Assembly: GCF_014905175.1 (NCBI RefSeq) | Contig: NC_057790.1 | Location: forward strand, 4,340,001-4,404,000 | Source: Aphidius gifuensis | Taxonomy: Eukaryota; Arthropoda; Insecta; Hymenoptera; Braconidae | Length of the DNA stretch: 64,000 nucleotides | Direction of reading: 5' to 3' | In this document: positions 9,471 to 25,100 of the stretch, piece after piece | How positions within the stretch are numbered: position 1 is the first letter of the stretch | Layout: each line of letters opens with the position of its first letter | The notes under the pieces: model-generated | Told to the model about the DNA's origin: nothing | The model's input: only the letters and a program-made list of their open reading frames with translations | Databases searched by the model: none | Made by a program: the position numbers and the translations under genes

Positions 9471-12400
9471 GATTTATATTTTCAATTATGTAAATTAATA
9501 TCTCCCTTTTGTTTTCGTTGATTCATAATTTTGTTGATAATTTTTTTTTTTGTATAATAATCAATGTGTATAGACTTTGTTCTTTTTGTTTTGTTTTGTT
9601 TTTTTTTTAATAATTAATATTACATTACCAATAAACTCAGCGCCAATATATTGTAAATGACAGAAAAAAACATTTAAACAATTATATATATTTTTGTGAA
9701 TCAAAGAATTTCAATTTTGTGTTGATTTTTTTTTTCATTTATTTTATTAAATTTAGTCACAAAAAGCATTTGATTGTGTAGTTTTTATTAGGAATATTTT
9801 ATATTTTAATAATATATAATTTTTTTTTTATTTTTATTTATAATATATAGCCAAATTATTATTTTTTTTTTTCTATCTCGTTTTAATTATTAAACATAGG
9901 ACAAATTTTTTTTTCTTCTTTTTTCGAGACTTGGTAATTTGAAAATTAATGAAAAAATTACGACAACGATAATTTATGTGCTTAGATTATTTATTTATTT
10001 ATTAAGGTTGACCAACGTTCATTTTATTTAATTATTTATCATCAACGATAACACAAATATCGTATCAAACTAATTCAAAATGATAAAATCAATTGATTAT
10101 TATTTTAATACTCTCTGTATTTTCATTTTTCATATTTTAAACATTTATTTTCATCAAATACCAATTACCTCAACTGTTTTGCAAAATATGAGAAAAAACA
10201 ATTACTATTATTATTAATAATAATAATTATTTAAATAAATTACCTTTTTTTTCATTATAAAATTAATAATACCCTGCATTTGACAAAAAAAAAATTGTGA
10301 ATAAAAAATACACAATATTTTTTTTTTCTTCTTCGTAATAATAATAATTACTTTCAATCACATTTTTTTGATAGAATAATATTTTTTTTTTTAAATATAA
10401 TTGTATTGTTAACATAATAATAAATATATATTTATTTTTTAGTAAATAAATTTAATTAACATTTTAATGTAAATACGAAAAAAAAAAAAAAACAAATAAT
10501 TATAATTAATCATTAATTAAACAAGTTATAGAAAAAAAAAAAAAATATATATTAAATTAAAAAATTAATTTCTATAACATATTCGTTGTATGCATGTGTG
10601 TTTTTTTTCATTTTTTTTTAAACTCTTAATTAAATTAACAATACTAGATATTTTTTTATCAATTAATCATTTAATATTTCTCGTATTTTGACAAAACAGC
10701 TCGGTCTCAATCATATACCATTTTTTTCTTTGCTTTTTTTTTTAACCACCACAATTATTAATAATGTTTTATTCATTTTTATTATTCAAAATTATTATTA
10801 TTATTTATCGCTATCGTATATTATTATTCGTATTATGTTCTATGAATTATTTTAATAGGCGTTTATGGACTAAGGCGAGGGATGGAAAAAAAAAGGAACC
10901 CCAATTTCTTGCCTTCGTCATTTCGGCTATATATATTTATTACTAATGTTATTTATTAATTCAAAAACACTTAAAAATTCATTTTCATATTTAATTTTTT
11001 TTTTTTTTTGACTATAGAAAATTTTTTAATTTTTTTTATTTATACGATTAGTTTTGTTGATTTAATTAATTATTTTTTTTTTGCACATTTAAAATCAATT
11101 TTTATTTTTTTATTTATCAATGATTATTAATTAAAATATTTAAATGAAAATGTAATATTTAACTTTTATTTTTAAATATTCAATTGAAAAATTAAAAAAA
11201 AAAAAAATTGTGTCCAGCACATTGTTTGATTAATTAGTTAAAAAAAAAATTCATTTATTAAAAATAAATTAAAAACAAAATAATTTATAATTGATGATTA
11301 ATTTGAAGGAAAAAAATCCTTGTGATATTTAATTGTCAATTAAAGTAATGACATTTTATCTAGAAAAAAAAGAAAAAATGTACATTCTGTTTTTGTAATT
11401 TTTTTTTTTATCATCATGTCACAGGATCACAGGATAATCGGTGCCTAAAAAATTCGGACGGGCAGTGTGAGCTCGCAGGTGCATTCGAACGGAGTCTTAT
11501 TTTAAAAATTAATTTTTTTTTTTGTTCATAATTATCATGAGAAACATAAACTTTATGAAGTTGAGTAATTTATTTATTTTTCATTTTCTTTTCTTCTATC
11601 TATTTAATTTGATACAATGAAAGCCAAACGATGATTATTTTTTTATTAATATTATTAATATATATTTTTTTCTTCTTTTTGTTTGTTTTTTTTTCACAAA
11701 AAAAATTTCGAAAGCTCAAGGATTAAAGCCCTTGAAATTATTGAAATATCGAAACTACATATTTATTTTATTATTTAATATTAATCTTCAATTAATTTAA
11801 TTCTTTTTTTCAAATCTTATGACTCAATTTCACAACGATCCTGAATCCTATCTACCAATTTCCATCATCAGTCGTTTATTTTTTTTTGACATATTTTATT
11901 TTTAGTTTTTTTTTTTAAATTTTAATTTTTCTCTCGTTTACTACATTTGGATGTTTATTGTTATTATTTTTTTATTATTCAATTATGGAATTTGGACGTG
12001 GATCTGGATGGAGTGTGGTGTACTGGTGTATATTGTGAGAAAAAAAAAACAATTCTCTTGTTCATCAATTTTAAATTATCATTATAAATTGTTATCATCT
12101 TTTTTTATCATCTTGTTACGTATTGTTTGATTATATCCATAATAATTTCTCAAAGATAATTGCCTTCTTGATTATATATATGTTTACATAGAAAATTTAA
12201 ATCAGCATTTATTTCAAAAACTTTATATGGAAATTTAACTAAATTTTGAATAATAATAATTTGAATAAATGGCAATAATTTATTAGGATAATTATCAACA
12301 TAATTTTATTATTTATTATTATTTTACCAATCGTTGACTTCTCCAACGTAAATTAAATCATTACGTTTAATTTAATTTCAATAAACTTGAATTCTGTATT

Positions 12401-13188
12401 TGTTGTAAATTTGCAGCGAATAATTTTCATTTTAATTATTAAAAATAAATAAATATCAATAAATTAATTAAAATAATAACATTTTTTTTTTATTTTAATT
12501 CAAGATGATGCTTAATCAACATCATCATTGATATATTTATTTAAATTTTTAATTTACTTGATTATCTATATATTTTTTTCTTTTCAACACTTATTTATTT
12601 TGTTATAATATTTTATATATCAATCATCATACTTAAAAAAATTCATTAACATATTATTTTGTCTCACTTAATATCGCAGTGCAATAATTATATTTTTAAT
12701 TATAATAATTAATTAAATATGGTTTGGGTTGGCTAGCAGGAGCTGACATTTATATGTGATCATTTATTGTGATTTCTATTTGACATTTATTTCTTTTAAT
12801 TATTTTGATTTAATAATAAAATAAATAATAATAATTGCCACGTATGATTAACAAGCACCATCGTGTTTCCAGTCTATTGTAATTACCTAGTTAATTACGT
12901 TATTAATTTATGAAATATACAAAAATTTATTGAAGCTGCTAAAATTTATATTCATATGAATTTGTTATTTATTTTTTTTATCTTACTTGTAATATTATCA
13001 TGTCAAGTTTTTCATAAGCTAATATTTTATAAATTCATATTTCAATTAAATTTTTGTAACTATTTTATCTCTTTTATAATTTTTTATTGATCACAATATT
13101 TATTAATCAGCTCCAATTTTTTTTATTATGCAATTTATTTCTAGATTGTTGTAAATTATGTTAAATTATTTATTTATTTATTGAATAC
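9471..13188. other. Convergent 3' flanks, AT-rich, no gene seen
   Basis: This 3.7-kb stretch lies between the ends of the POLR3G-like gene (plus) and the MDM1-like gene (minus). It has many poly-T/poly-A runs and AATAAA-type signals on both strands, including 9630 (plus) and about 13165-13180 (minus). Three less AT-rich patches stand out: 10855-10925, 11420-11500 and 11985-12030. None has an open frame worth calling or a tRNA shape; they may be conserved 3' UTR of the MDM1-like gene. Confidence 0.4.
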
Positions 13189-16100
13189 CTAAGCCTGACT
13201 ATCAGATCCATTTTTACCCCAAAATTTATCAAAACGATTACGAGCCATTTCAAGTACATCAGTTGCTGTTCTTTGTGTTGATCCAGGACTTAAATTTGGT
13301 GCTTCTAAAACATGATAACCCGATGATATACCACCAGTACCACTACCATGTAAAATATTTGTATCTTCAGCTTCTAATACACGATATCCAGTTCCAGGTA
13401 CTGTTGGTGCTGGTGTTGTTGTTGTTGTTGATACTGTATCATTTTTACCTCGTTCAAATTCAAATATTGGATCTTCCAAACAACGAAGATTTGTACCAGC
13501 TACTGGTTTAATTACTACATCTTTTTGTGGCTCTTCAAGTAAAATAATTGAATCCTAAATAATAAATTATAATTAACAAAAAAGCACATCATTTTGCCTG
13601 TCAAATTAAAATGTTAATTTTATATTATTGTTTTTTTGTTGAATACCTTATCACTTTGAGTTGGTGTTGATGAATCTTGAATGTTACTGGGTAATGGACT
13701 CTCTGTCTCGATTGAGTCAAGATCCTTGTGACCATTCAAACCGCTGAAACTCCCCAGTGATACACTCTCGCTCTCTGGTGATTTGTAGCCCGAGTGTTGT
13801 GAGTGCTGATGGGATTTGTGCTGATGAGCAAGTTCTGGTGGTGCTGACTGTGGTGCTGATGGATTTATTGACTGTGTCGCCCATGTTTTTGCTTCGCTGT
13901 GTGGTCTCATTAATAATTCTCCTTAAAATAGATTAAAAATAATTTATTTAACAATATAAATTTCAATTATTTTCATAAATTATTCATGCTTGAAAATTAA
14001 TTTTATACAGCTACACTTGACTATATCTTATCGTTGCATTGAATATTAATTAGTTTGATATAGATAATCTTACCCTCTCTCACATTTTGTGTGACTGTAA
14101 ATGTTTTTCCTGTATCTAATGGAACTGTCCAATTTACTGGTTCTGGTGATCGCATTATCATTTGTTCTGGTGATTTTACACGTGTTGGCTCGGGTGGACT
14201 CTTGACAACTGGCTCGTCGTCGAACCAAGGACTGCTTGTTATCACTGCAGTTGCTTGAATTGGAACTGTCACACTTTGAGATGGTGGAGTTGATGCAATA
14301 CTTGAATTTTCAACTGTTGTTTCTCCGTTTATTTGTGGCTCGGCTGTCACTAAAATTATTAATTTTTAAACCTTATTTCACAATTGTTATTATTCTTTTA
14401 TTGACATTTAATATCACAATGAGCTAACTCGTTATCGACATTACCCTATTCTTCATTTAAAATATTTTCGAAAAAAAAAAATCTATACTGGTTATTGATT
14501 TGCTCATGCAAATTATCAGTCAAAAGCCATGCAATAATAACCAGTTTTTTTTTTTTTTTTCTGACATTTCTTTTTTACATTTTAATTTACATAATTGAGT
14601 TGACAAAAAAAAAAATTAATAATGTCGAGTTCGAGTAGCACATATGTCAAGCTGAGATATCGAGTAATATAAATTGTTATTTTTTTTTTTTTTCAGCACA
14701 TCAAAGTACTTGGAAAATTTATCTATGAAAATTTTAAAATTACACAGTTGCATATATAAAACACATATTGCTTATATTTAGTGTTTTTTTGATGATGATT
14801 TGTTGTTAAAAAAAAATTTGAATATACATTCAAATGTGTATAAACATTCAGTGTAAAAAGTATTACAAAAACATTATGATACAAGTAACAACGACATTAC
14901 AGAATTGAAATAATATACTTGTAATTTATACGAAGATTTTATTTATAAATGACATCAACAAGAAAAATGATATCAATCAAAATGAAATAGTTGGATGAAA
15001 TTCATTTGTAAGATTGATGAGGGTAGAAAAAATAAAAATAAATAAAATAATTGATAAAATGATTGATTTTTTTGCCTAGCAGCACAACATATCAATAATA
15101 ATTAAAAAAAAATAATAAATTAAATATATTTAATTTGATAATATTTGACAATAAAAATTGTATAATTTATATTAAATAAAACAAGACAATTAATAATAAA
15201 CATTAAAACATTACGATAATAAAAGCTCGCTTACTCAACTTGACGGGGACTTTGGCAGACATTGCTTTTGACATGGTGATATTTTGATGATTTTAAAATG
15301 TAAAAAAAAAAAAAACATTACATAAAACATAAAATAAAAAAATATATATCTTATTGTTTTTAATTAAATTACAAACCTAATAATTTCACTTTATTTAAAT
15401 TATGAAAAATTAATTTAAAAATTGTATTTATAATATCATAATAATTTTGCCATTTTATTTTTTTAATTTTCTAATAATAATAACAACTATTTAGACAACA
15501 AATCAAGTTTTTATTTATGTAAATGAAATTTTAATATTTCATTTTTTAAATATACATGAATGACTTTGAACAATATAGAAGTCTTTTTAAATATAAATAA
15601 TATAGACACTGTAAAATCATCAAAATAATTTTATATAAATAAAGTTGATGAATTTTGCTATGAATTTATTTAAATGAAAAATAAAATTCATGTATGGGAG
15701 AGGTGAATGGACAACAGCATGTTACTTACTAGCTGATAATACTGCATTAGCATGATTCGTTTTAATACGTTTGTCGATTGATGATTTTGATGAATCAATA
15801 TTTGTGATTTGTGATTTAATTGCACTATTTTTAACTTTAATATTATCTTGTATTTTTTTTAAATTACTATTATTACTATTATTATTACTATTAATTTTAT
15901 TTTTTTTTAATGAATGATATTTTGAGCTTGAAGATAAAGCATTTCCTGATGATAATGATGATGTTCCTGAATTGCCATTGATACATTGTTGTGTTGTATT
16001 TTTAATCAAAGGGATTATCATTTGATTTTTTTTTTTATTTATTATTGATGAAGTTGTTGATGTTGTTGATGTTGTTGTTGTTGATGTAGGTTTTGCATGA

Positions 16101-19100
16101 TGATGAAGAGGACGATGGGGAATTGCGGTTGTCGCGAGAAAGGCTAAAAAAAAATTTTTTTTCGTTATCTAAAAATTTTTTATTTGGACTTTAAAAATTT
16201 TTCTAAATGGTCTTTAATAAAATAAATATAAAAATTATATTAAAAATATTTATACTAATAATAAAAAATAAAAAATTAATTACAAAATTAAAATAAATAA
16301 TAATAATAATATACTTAATTAATATCATAATTTATAATACATATTAACTTGAAAATTAAACTGAATAATTATTAATTAAGTTGGCAAATTTTTGATTAAA
16401 TTACTTGTTCAAAATGACGACTAAATATAGAAATTGTTGACATTTAAAATTAATATTAAATTTGATTGGACTGATGGCATTGGTGAATCAATAGTGTATA
16501 TGAATTTTGGAGCACGATAGAACAAGCATGAATAATAATGTCGCGAATAATGATTATTGATGCATCATGAATTTCAGTGGCTAACAGGGCAAAAAAAAGA
16601 AACAACAAATATTGAAATGATAATGATTAATGACAATTAAAATGGCTTGATAAATTATCTTTTTTTTTTTTTATATAATATATAAATAATAATCTTTATA
16701 ATATTTTTTTTTTTGTTATTTGAATGTAATAAAATTTATTCTGCGAAAAAAGGCACGTTACGACACAGAATAGACGTACGTTTACGTTGTGGTTTTGGTG
16801 AGGGCTTCTTGTGAATCAACATGGTGGTGGGCCCAGAAGGTGGTGGTGGTAAAGGTGGTATGAGTGGTTGACTCTTCGATGACATTGTCACTGGGGATTT
16901 TTTGGATGAGTACGGGGACTCTCTTATGCTCCAACGTACACGGCCACTCACCACTGAAACACCCGCTCCGTATATCGATAATAACTCTATTTTTTTTTTT
17001 TTTTTTTTTCATTTGTCATGCTCGATCGAAGCTATATTTTTTGTAAATTTATTTTTAATTTTTCAATTATAAAAATAATTAATTAATTTTATAAATTAGA
17101 GTTGTTGATTTAGTTTTTTTTTTTTTTAAATATTTGAGAGGTGTTGTTTATTTTCAAATCAAATTTAATGTTGTTGATTATTATTGTTGTGTGAACAATG
17201 AACGATTTTATAGCTAAATAAAATTTTCAATTATTATATTAATAAGCAGTAAATTAATTTGATGATAGCTATTAATAATTACATGCATATTAATAATAAA
17301 ATTAAATTATATTTATATACATGTACCCAACAATTGAACAATGTTTTTTTATTTTATAATAATAAATTTAGGTCAAAAGGTGGGTACGATATTTGCAGTA
17401 TAAAGCAGCTAATTAAGGCATTTAATTTATAAAATAAAATACTTGAATTTTTATTATATATACAGCATATAACTAGCAAACGAGCAAAGAAATTGTTTTT
17501 TTTTTTTAAATAGAATTATATAAATAATTTCTTGACAAATCATTTCAAATGCAAAAAAAGTATTTATAGTAAAATATTTACAAAGCAAATTTGTGCTGTT
17601 GTATATTTAAAGTTTTAAAAATAAATATTTATTTTTATTTAATTTAATTTTGTTATTTGTTTTGGGGGTTTGTTGAACACTTTGCGACGATCGATCGAGG
17701 CACGACAATTCTCGTTTATAGCTACATTATACAATCACTATATCTATATATAACTAGCAGAATAAAATAAAATAAAAAATTAACTGTCATTGGTCAGACA
17801 AAAGTGCGCTGTCTGACAACATATTGACTTTTTCTACTTACTCGGACGTGGATGCCTTGCAGGCTCACCGCTTTTATCCCTCGTTTCCTTGTCTTTATGT
17901 TCTTTTTCTTTTTCCTGAAATTTTATAAATTTAAATTTTATTTTTCATCTTTTTATAATTAAAATAATAATATATATTTAAATAAAACCTTTGTATCTTT
18001 ATTAACTGATGGTGCTCTTGGTGTTTGTCTTTTTGGTGATCTACTTAATGGTCCTAAACTCTGTGATCTACCAGTTCTTGGACTATTTTTTGGACTTGAT
18101 TTTGTCTTTGATTGTACATCATCACGTGGCTCTTTTGATTCATCACGTCGACGTGGTACTACTGGCTCAAGTTTCTCTCTTGTTGGAGAAGGCAACAGTG
18201 CACCATCACCTTGACAAATCATATATTTTAATTAATTATATAATTCTTTAAATAAATCTATGCACATTTTATTTTTTATATAAATAATCATACCGACACC
18301 TGTAGTGCGATCTAAATGATGACGGAACAAGAAATCTTTTCTTGCGCGAGCCATTGCTCTCTCATTATCCTTAAATAAATAAAATTATAATCATACATAT
18401 ATAAATTGTAATCAAATTTAAAAAAAAAGTAGATTATAAATTTATAATTAACATACCGTATTAAAATCTTCTTGTAATATACCACTAATTGGTCTTGCTT
18501 GAACAGATGATGGACGTCCAGCTGGTGGCATTGTATTTGTAACTGGTGCAATTTTTTTAATATTTTCTTTATCTTTCTCTTCTTTTGTTGCAGATCTAAA
18601 AATAATATAATAAAGTTGATTAAATAACAAAAAAAAATATTGAAGAGATGTTTCATTCATTGTAGAAACAATATATATTATTTTATTTTAAAACAAAAGA
18701 ACAAAGAAAAACGACTACGACAGATAAATCAAATACAATTGGATATTTTTTTTTGTTTGTGTTATATACAAAATAGTGTTTTAAAATTATAAATTTATAT
18801 TGAGTGTATTTGTGGATTTTTTATGATTATATTATTAATGAAAAAAATTAAATTTAAACAATAATGACATTTAAAATAATGAGTATTTGTTTGTGTACTG
18901 GCCTTGCAAGAGACAAAGCGTTGAGAGCATGATTATTCGAAACACGTTTCCAAAGTGTTGCTTCCTCTTCAGATGCCAGATCACTGCCCCATTCACGATG
19001 CTTATGACATGATAATTTAATTATAATAAATATATTTTTATTCATTAATGTTATTTAATAATTCAATAATAAATTATATTTTTAACAAAATTGTATCATG

Positions 19101-22100
19101 CAAAAATACAATATTCACGTGCAATTTAATTTAAAATAAATTCTTTTTTTAATTATTATCTTTTTTTTAAAAAATATAAATGATTTATGAAATTCCCTGT
19201 AATGAGTATTACCTTGTAGCCATCAGCAAGACGTCTGAGTTCGTTAATATTTGATGATGGTAATATTTTTTTTTCATTTGATAAAATTTTAACATTATCT
19301 TTTTTATTAGTACGTGTATCATTAATTCTAACACTTTTACCAGTTTTTTTTTTTTCTCTGAAAATAACAAAAACAAATAAAAAAAAAGTTTATAAATTTA
19401 CAATAATATTTTGTTTTTAAATTTATGAATAAAATATATTTAATTTGATTTAAATCTGTCGCAGTTGATTTTATTTTTTATGATTAATTTTTGTTTATTT
19501 CTAATGGAATGTTATTGATTTCGTTTTTTTTTTTTAGATAAATAAATCAAAAATATTTTATTATAAATGTTTTTTGAAAAAAAATTATTAAAACCTGAAA
19601 TTTAATTTAAGCTCATTGAGTTGTTCATCATGTTCTTCACCCTCTGGAACAATGCCATCAATTGTATCAGTATTATTGGCAAACAATGGCTCCAATTCAG
19701 ATGCTTGAATTCCTTTAAAATAAAAGTTAAAAAAATAATTAATATACCTAATTAATAAATCAATTTTTTTAAAATAAAAATAAAAAGAAATTTCGATAGT
19801 TAAATAAATAAAAACTTTACAGAGAATATTTTATAAATAATAAAATAAAAAGTACAGTCAATATGAATTTTTTTTCATTTTTTTTTTTGCCAACAATGTA
19901 AATCCAATAAGACAATTTTCTCTACGTAAAAAAAGTTAAGAAGCATTGATAAATTAAGAGGCCATATAAAAAGAAAAAAAAAAAGAAAATAAATAAATAA
20001 TTTTACCGTCACGTTTGTGATCCAAATCACCTGGTCGTTTTTTAACATGTACTGGTGCTGGTCCAGTTTGACCAATGCCTTGTTTAAGTGCTCCCATACT
20101 GAGTGACTTTCTTGGTGGTCCACCAGAATTACCACTGGCACCACCAGCTGCTGGTAATTGTGATATAGTATCACCATTTGTTAACTGAGCTCTTCTTGGC
20201 CAAGCAAATTGTAATCGATATTCAGTACTTATTCGTGATATTGCTTTACTCAGCTGACTTGCTGGTAAATTTGAGCTACCAGTAACCTCCTATACAATTT
20301 TATTATTATTAATTTCAACATATAAATTTTAATATTATAAAAAAATTAAAAAACAATTAATGAATTAATTTATAGTAATTTATAAAAAATAATTTGATTA
20401 AAAATTACAACTTACCCGGACTTTGTCAACGACAATATTCGTATCAACAGCATCAATACCACCACCATTTCCATTTGAAATAAATTCATGATGTCTGTAT
20501 GCTAACTCTGGACACTTTTTACGTCGTGGTAATGGTGGTTCCAATGTTGGTCCTGAAATTAAAATACATTAATTATATAGCTAACTCAATTAATATCGTA
20601 AGCATCAAATAAAATATAAATAATATAAATTTGCGGTTTAATAATTAGAGAGGTAAATAGGCAAGTAAATTTTAAGTAGAATAAAAAAATTACATAATTT
20701 TTTGTTATTTTTATCCACTTTATAATCAAGCAATATATCCAAACACGTGCATGTCCTTTATACGACCTTTACACTTTGATTTTGGCTAATTTTTTTATAA
20801 GTTAAAAAGAGAAAAAAAAATAAATAATTTGAAGGTATATAGCTGGATGAGAGGAGAGTTACGAGCCTACTTGTTTAGAAATAAATATAAAAAAAAGAAG
20901 GAAAAGATATATCTATACAAAGAGAAAAATAAATTATTTAAAAAGTTATTTAAAATCGAGAAATCAATATGACCTCGAAAAGCCCAACAGACTTTAATGT
21001 CGATCGAAATTATTAACAATCATTTTTTATCGTGTGTGTGTGTGCTTAGAAACAAGTACATATAAATTTATATTTTACAAAAAAAAAAAAATGAATAAAA
21101 TTTATATATTTAAGTTTTTAAGAGTAACGAGCTATGAATATATTTGTTGATTGAAAAAAATATCCATTTGATAGATAAATAAATTGAAACTACAAAAAAA
21201 GAAACGAGGAAATTTATATTTCGTTTAATGAAAAAATTTTGATAGCCTTGATGAAAATCTATATTAAAATTTTTATTTTTATCTTGTTTATTACTGTTGT
21301 AATAATCAGGATTCAAATGTATTTTTTTTTTTTTTTTCATGGTATAAAATATATGGAATAATAAAAGGAGTAGTAAATTTATATATTTTTATATTTTAGC
21401 TTGTCACTTGGTATTCTATGGATAATAAATGTATGTTTATTCAAGCACATGCACTTGCTGATAAAACATTGAGCCAAGATTCAAGATGCAAAGTCATTTT
21501 AAATTTGCACACGTAAATAAAACAGATAAAAATTTTAAACAATGACAAAAAGAAAGAAAAATATATAAATAAACTAATTCTCGTTTTTTTTCTGACGTGG
21601 ACAACATGGAGATTGTGATACTAGTATTGATTTTCAAAATAAAAAGCAGTACTCTAGCTGCGTGTAAAGTGAATTACTTGTTTTTTTTTTTTTATTTTTT
21701 TCATCTTCTAATGATTTTTAAAAATTGACCGAGTCATGGTCACGCGATTCATAATGTTAAAAATTGCACAATGTCGTTGCTAATAACAATAACAATTAAA
21801 AAAGCTGGTTAAATATTCAAAAACTCTGCACCATTGAATCCTTTATAAATTAACAAATAATTATAAACATATAGATCAAAAATGTTATCTAAAAATTACA
21901 AAGCAATATGAAAAATAAAATTAAGCAAACACAGGCATAATTTATATTAATTTCTTACGACTTATTTTCTCAATACGTACATTAATATATAATAATTAAA
22001 AATAAAATTATTAATTTTATAAAAATATATTATAATAATAATAAAGATTATTTTTTAAACATACAAGTTATTTTGAATGAAATTAAAAATAAGTAAATCA

Positions 22101-25100
22101 AAAAAAAATTGGGTGGATATATAAAGTCAATTTTAATGTGAGTTTAAAATGTTATAGATTAAATATAGATAAAATTAATATGATTATAATAGTTTATTTG
22201 AAAAAATAATAATATTAAAAAAAAACAAAGGCTTGGTTTGCGTAGCACCGTTCGTAAAACGTCTCTTCTTCTTACCTTCGGTGTTTTCATCCTCCGTTGA
22301 CTTGGCCGATTGCAGCTTTGCGCTCGCTTGTTTCGCTGCAATCAAAATTCGCAGCTGGGCACGATATCGCTTTTGGAAATATTTTTTTTTTTTTTTTTTT
22401 TTCTCTCTCTTTACAGTTTTATAAACCCCTTTTTTTTCCTCATAGTTTAATATATTGTATATTTTTATTTTTCTTTCTATTTTTTCTTTCAAACTTTTTT
22501 AATTGATGAAAATTTTTTAGATGGATTGTTAATTTAATGATGATATAATTAAGTCTTATCAAAAAAAAAATAATAATAATAATATTTATAAATTATAATA
22601 AAAAATTACATAAACTTTTAACGGAAATAATTTGTTAATTAATAAATTTAATAATTATTTTTTTATGCTAACATTAGCTTGAGTCAAAAAAATTCTTAAA
22701 AATATTTTTTAGTAATTAATTTAAATTTCACTGTACAAAATTATATGAAAAATAAAATAAACCCGAAAAATTAATTTAAACAATTATACTAAATTAAAAA
22801 AAATACATTAAATTTTTTAATTAAAATTATTAAATTAAAATTTCATATAATTATAATGCTACATTTTTTGGTTGAACAAATTTTTGTATAAAAATTAAAT
22901 AATAAAATGTTCGTATTGAAAAGAAGAAAAAAAAGTTATAATAAAATAAAATAGTTTATGGGAACTGCAGTAAAGTTTGCATGTATTCCCTGTACACGCA
23001 ACAAATCGAAATGTTTTATGGTCTTCAGTAAGTTAACAATCCACCTTAACTATATTTTACTGATTCTTGCCATTTGAAAATTTTTTGTAATACTAACACG
23101 CAAAGTTATTTTTAAACTGATCAACACACGTCTACCCAAAATATATATATATTTTTTTCAACTTTAAATAATATATTCAAATTTTTTGATAACAATCTAT
23201 TCTCATCATAATTATCTATAATATACCAAAATAAAGAAAAAAAAATAAAATATAATAAATATGTTTTTTTTTTTTCATAATAATAATGATGGTAGTTTAG
23301 TAAATTATATATGTCATTTTCGCATGTGTAATATTTTCTATAACGACTTGTAATATTATGTCAGTGAAAAAAAATAAATAAATAATGAATAATGAATATT
23401 GATGTATATAGATTTATAGACACATAATGCAAAAACATGAAAACTCACAAAAACAAAATTTGAAAATAAAAGATATCATCAAATAATGACAAGTAATAAC
23501 GAAATAAAAAAATTTATGTGGATTTATAAACGAAAATAAAAAAACAAAGTGTGCTTTAATTTGTTAGTTTAATTATCAAAAAACAACGAATAATTATCAA
23601 ACGTGTAGACGTTCACGTGGTGTAGGCACGACCAAGAATAAAATTACAATTCTAACGTCAAAAATTTAACAGTTTTAAAAGTATTATTTTTTTTTTTAGA
23701 GGTATTATTGGAAATATAAAAAAAAAAAAGTCGTAAGAATTTTTAAAAAACTATAATAGTTTATTTAAAAAATAAAAACAAACAAACAAAAAAAAAAATA
23801 ATTAATGACATGTCGATCAATATTTACAATATATATGTAAAAAAAAAAAATAAAAACTGTAAATATAATCGACACTGTCAACTGATTAATGACTAAAAAT
23901 AATATTTTTTAAATTTTCATTATATTTTTCATGTAAACTATTTTTTTCTAATTATATTTATTTTTAAATTAAAAAAAAAAACAACAAAAATTCTAATATT
24001 TAATTAAATGTTTATATATTTTTTTTCATTGAAGATATTTCGATTTTTTTTTTAAATTTTAGGGAGAATATTGAGGGGTTTAGTTGAGACTTGAGATGTA
24101 ATATTTTGGTGGTTAACTTACTGGAATTTGGTTGTGACTGTGGTGCCCGACGAACAACAGTATTTTCTTGATGTGGCCCAGTGTATTCGTGCCATGTGTA
24201 AGTGCTCCGATACTCTGAATGGAGCTGCTAGAACAAACAATTAATTAAACATTAATATATTATTTTAATGTGGTTTAGGTAACCAGATTTATCATGGTAT
24301 AAATTCCAAATGTAATTTAGTATAAATATAATTTAAATATATTTCAAGTCAGGACTACATTTATTTCAAATCTTAAATTCAAATTTTCGTGAGATTAAAT
24401 ATCTCAAGAGTACAAGTCAATGACAGAGTTGAACCGAAAATTTTGTTTTTTATAATTTACATATAGAATTGATGAATATATAAAAATTTATTAAATGTTT
24501 TATTTATTTTTTTTTAAGAATGGAAGATTAGATATTTCAGTAGTGCAAGTCAAGCAGTGTCAGACGCAATTTCTTTTCACATTTTACATGTATTGTTAAA
24601 TAATTAAAAAAAAAAAATGCTAATTTTTTTTGTTTGTTATACAAGTATAATTAATAATTTTACTGGAAAAAAAATTTAGGAATGTATATGAACGAGTGGA
24701 ATAAATATTCTTCAAATATAATTTTTATATTTTCAACTTTTTTTTAATTTTTATCAACACAGGTTGAAAAATAATAAGGAAATTGAATTCCTACATAAAG
24801 TTGAAACGTTGTAAATTCATAATACGAATTATAAATAAAATATTTATCTTTTCGGTAAACTACAGATAGTATTTTTTTTTTTTTTCATTTTTCTTAAATT
24901 ATTTATTTAATATCTTTGAGTGGTTCACTTGGAATTAATATCATGATTAAAATAATATTAATAAATATTAATTATACTCCAAGTTTAACCAACAATAATA
25001 ATAATAACTGTATATAATTTTGTATTCTTGACATTTCCACCTTTCTTTTCTTGGTATTTAAATTAAAAATTAAAAAATAACAAAACGCAAAGTCAATTTT

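Noticed and set aside
9229..9498. Methionine-rich ORF overlapping the POLR3G-like tail
   Set aside because: Frame-shifted reading of GAT-rich acidic codons, giving Met/Lys repeats; not a gene.
11420..11500. Possible tRNA (TTCGAA loop-like sequence)
   Set aside because: No A box, no pairing T-arm and no acceptor stem could be drawn on either strand.
22159..22506. Several basic or hydrophobic ORFs around MDM1-like exon 3
   Set aside because: Only the frame consistent with splice phase on both sides (KQASAKLQSAKS) was kept; others are read-through into poly-T or poly-A.
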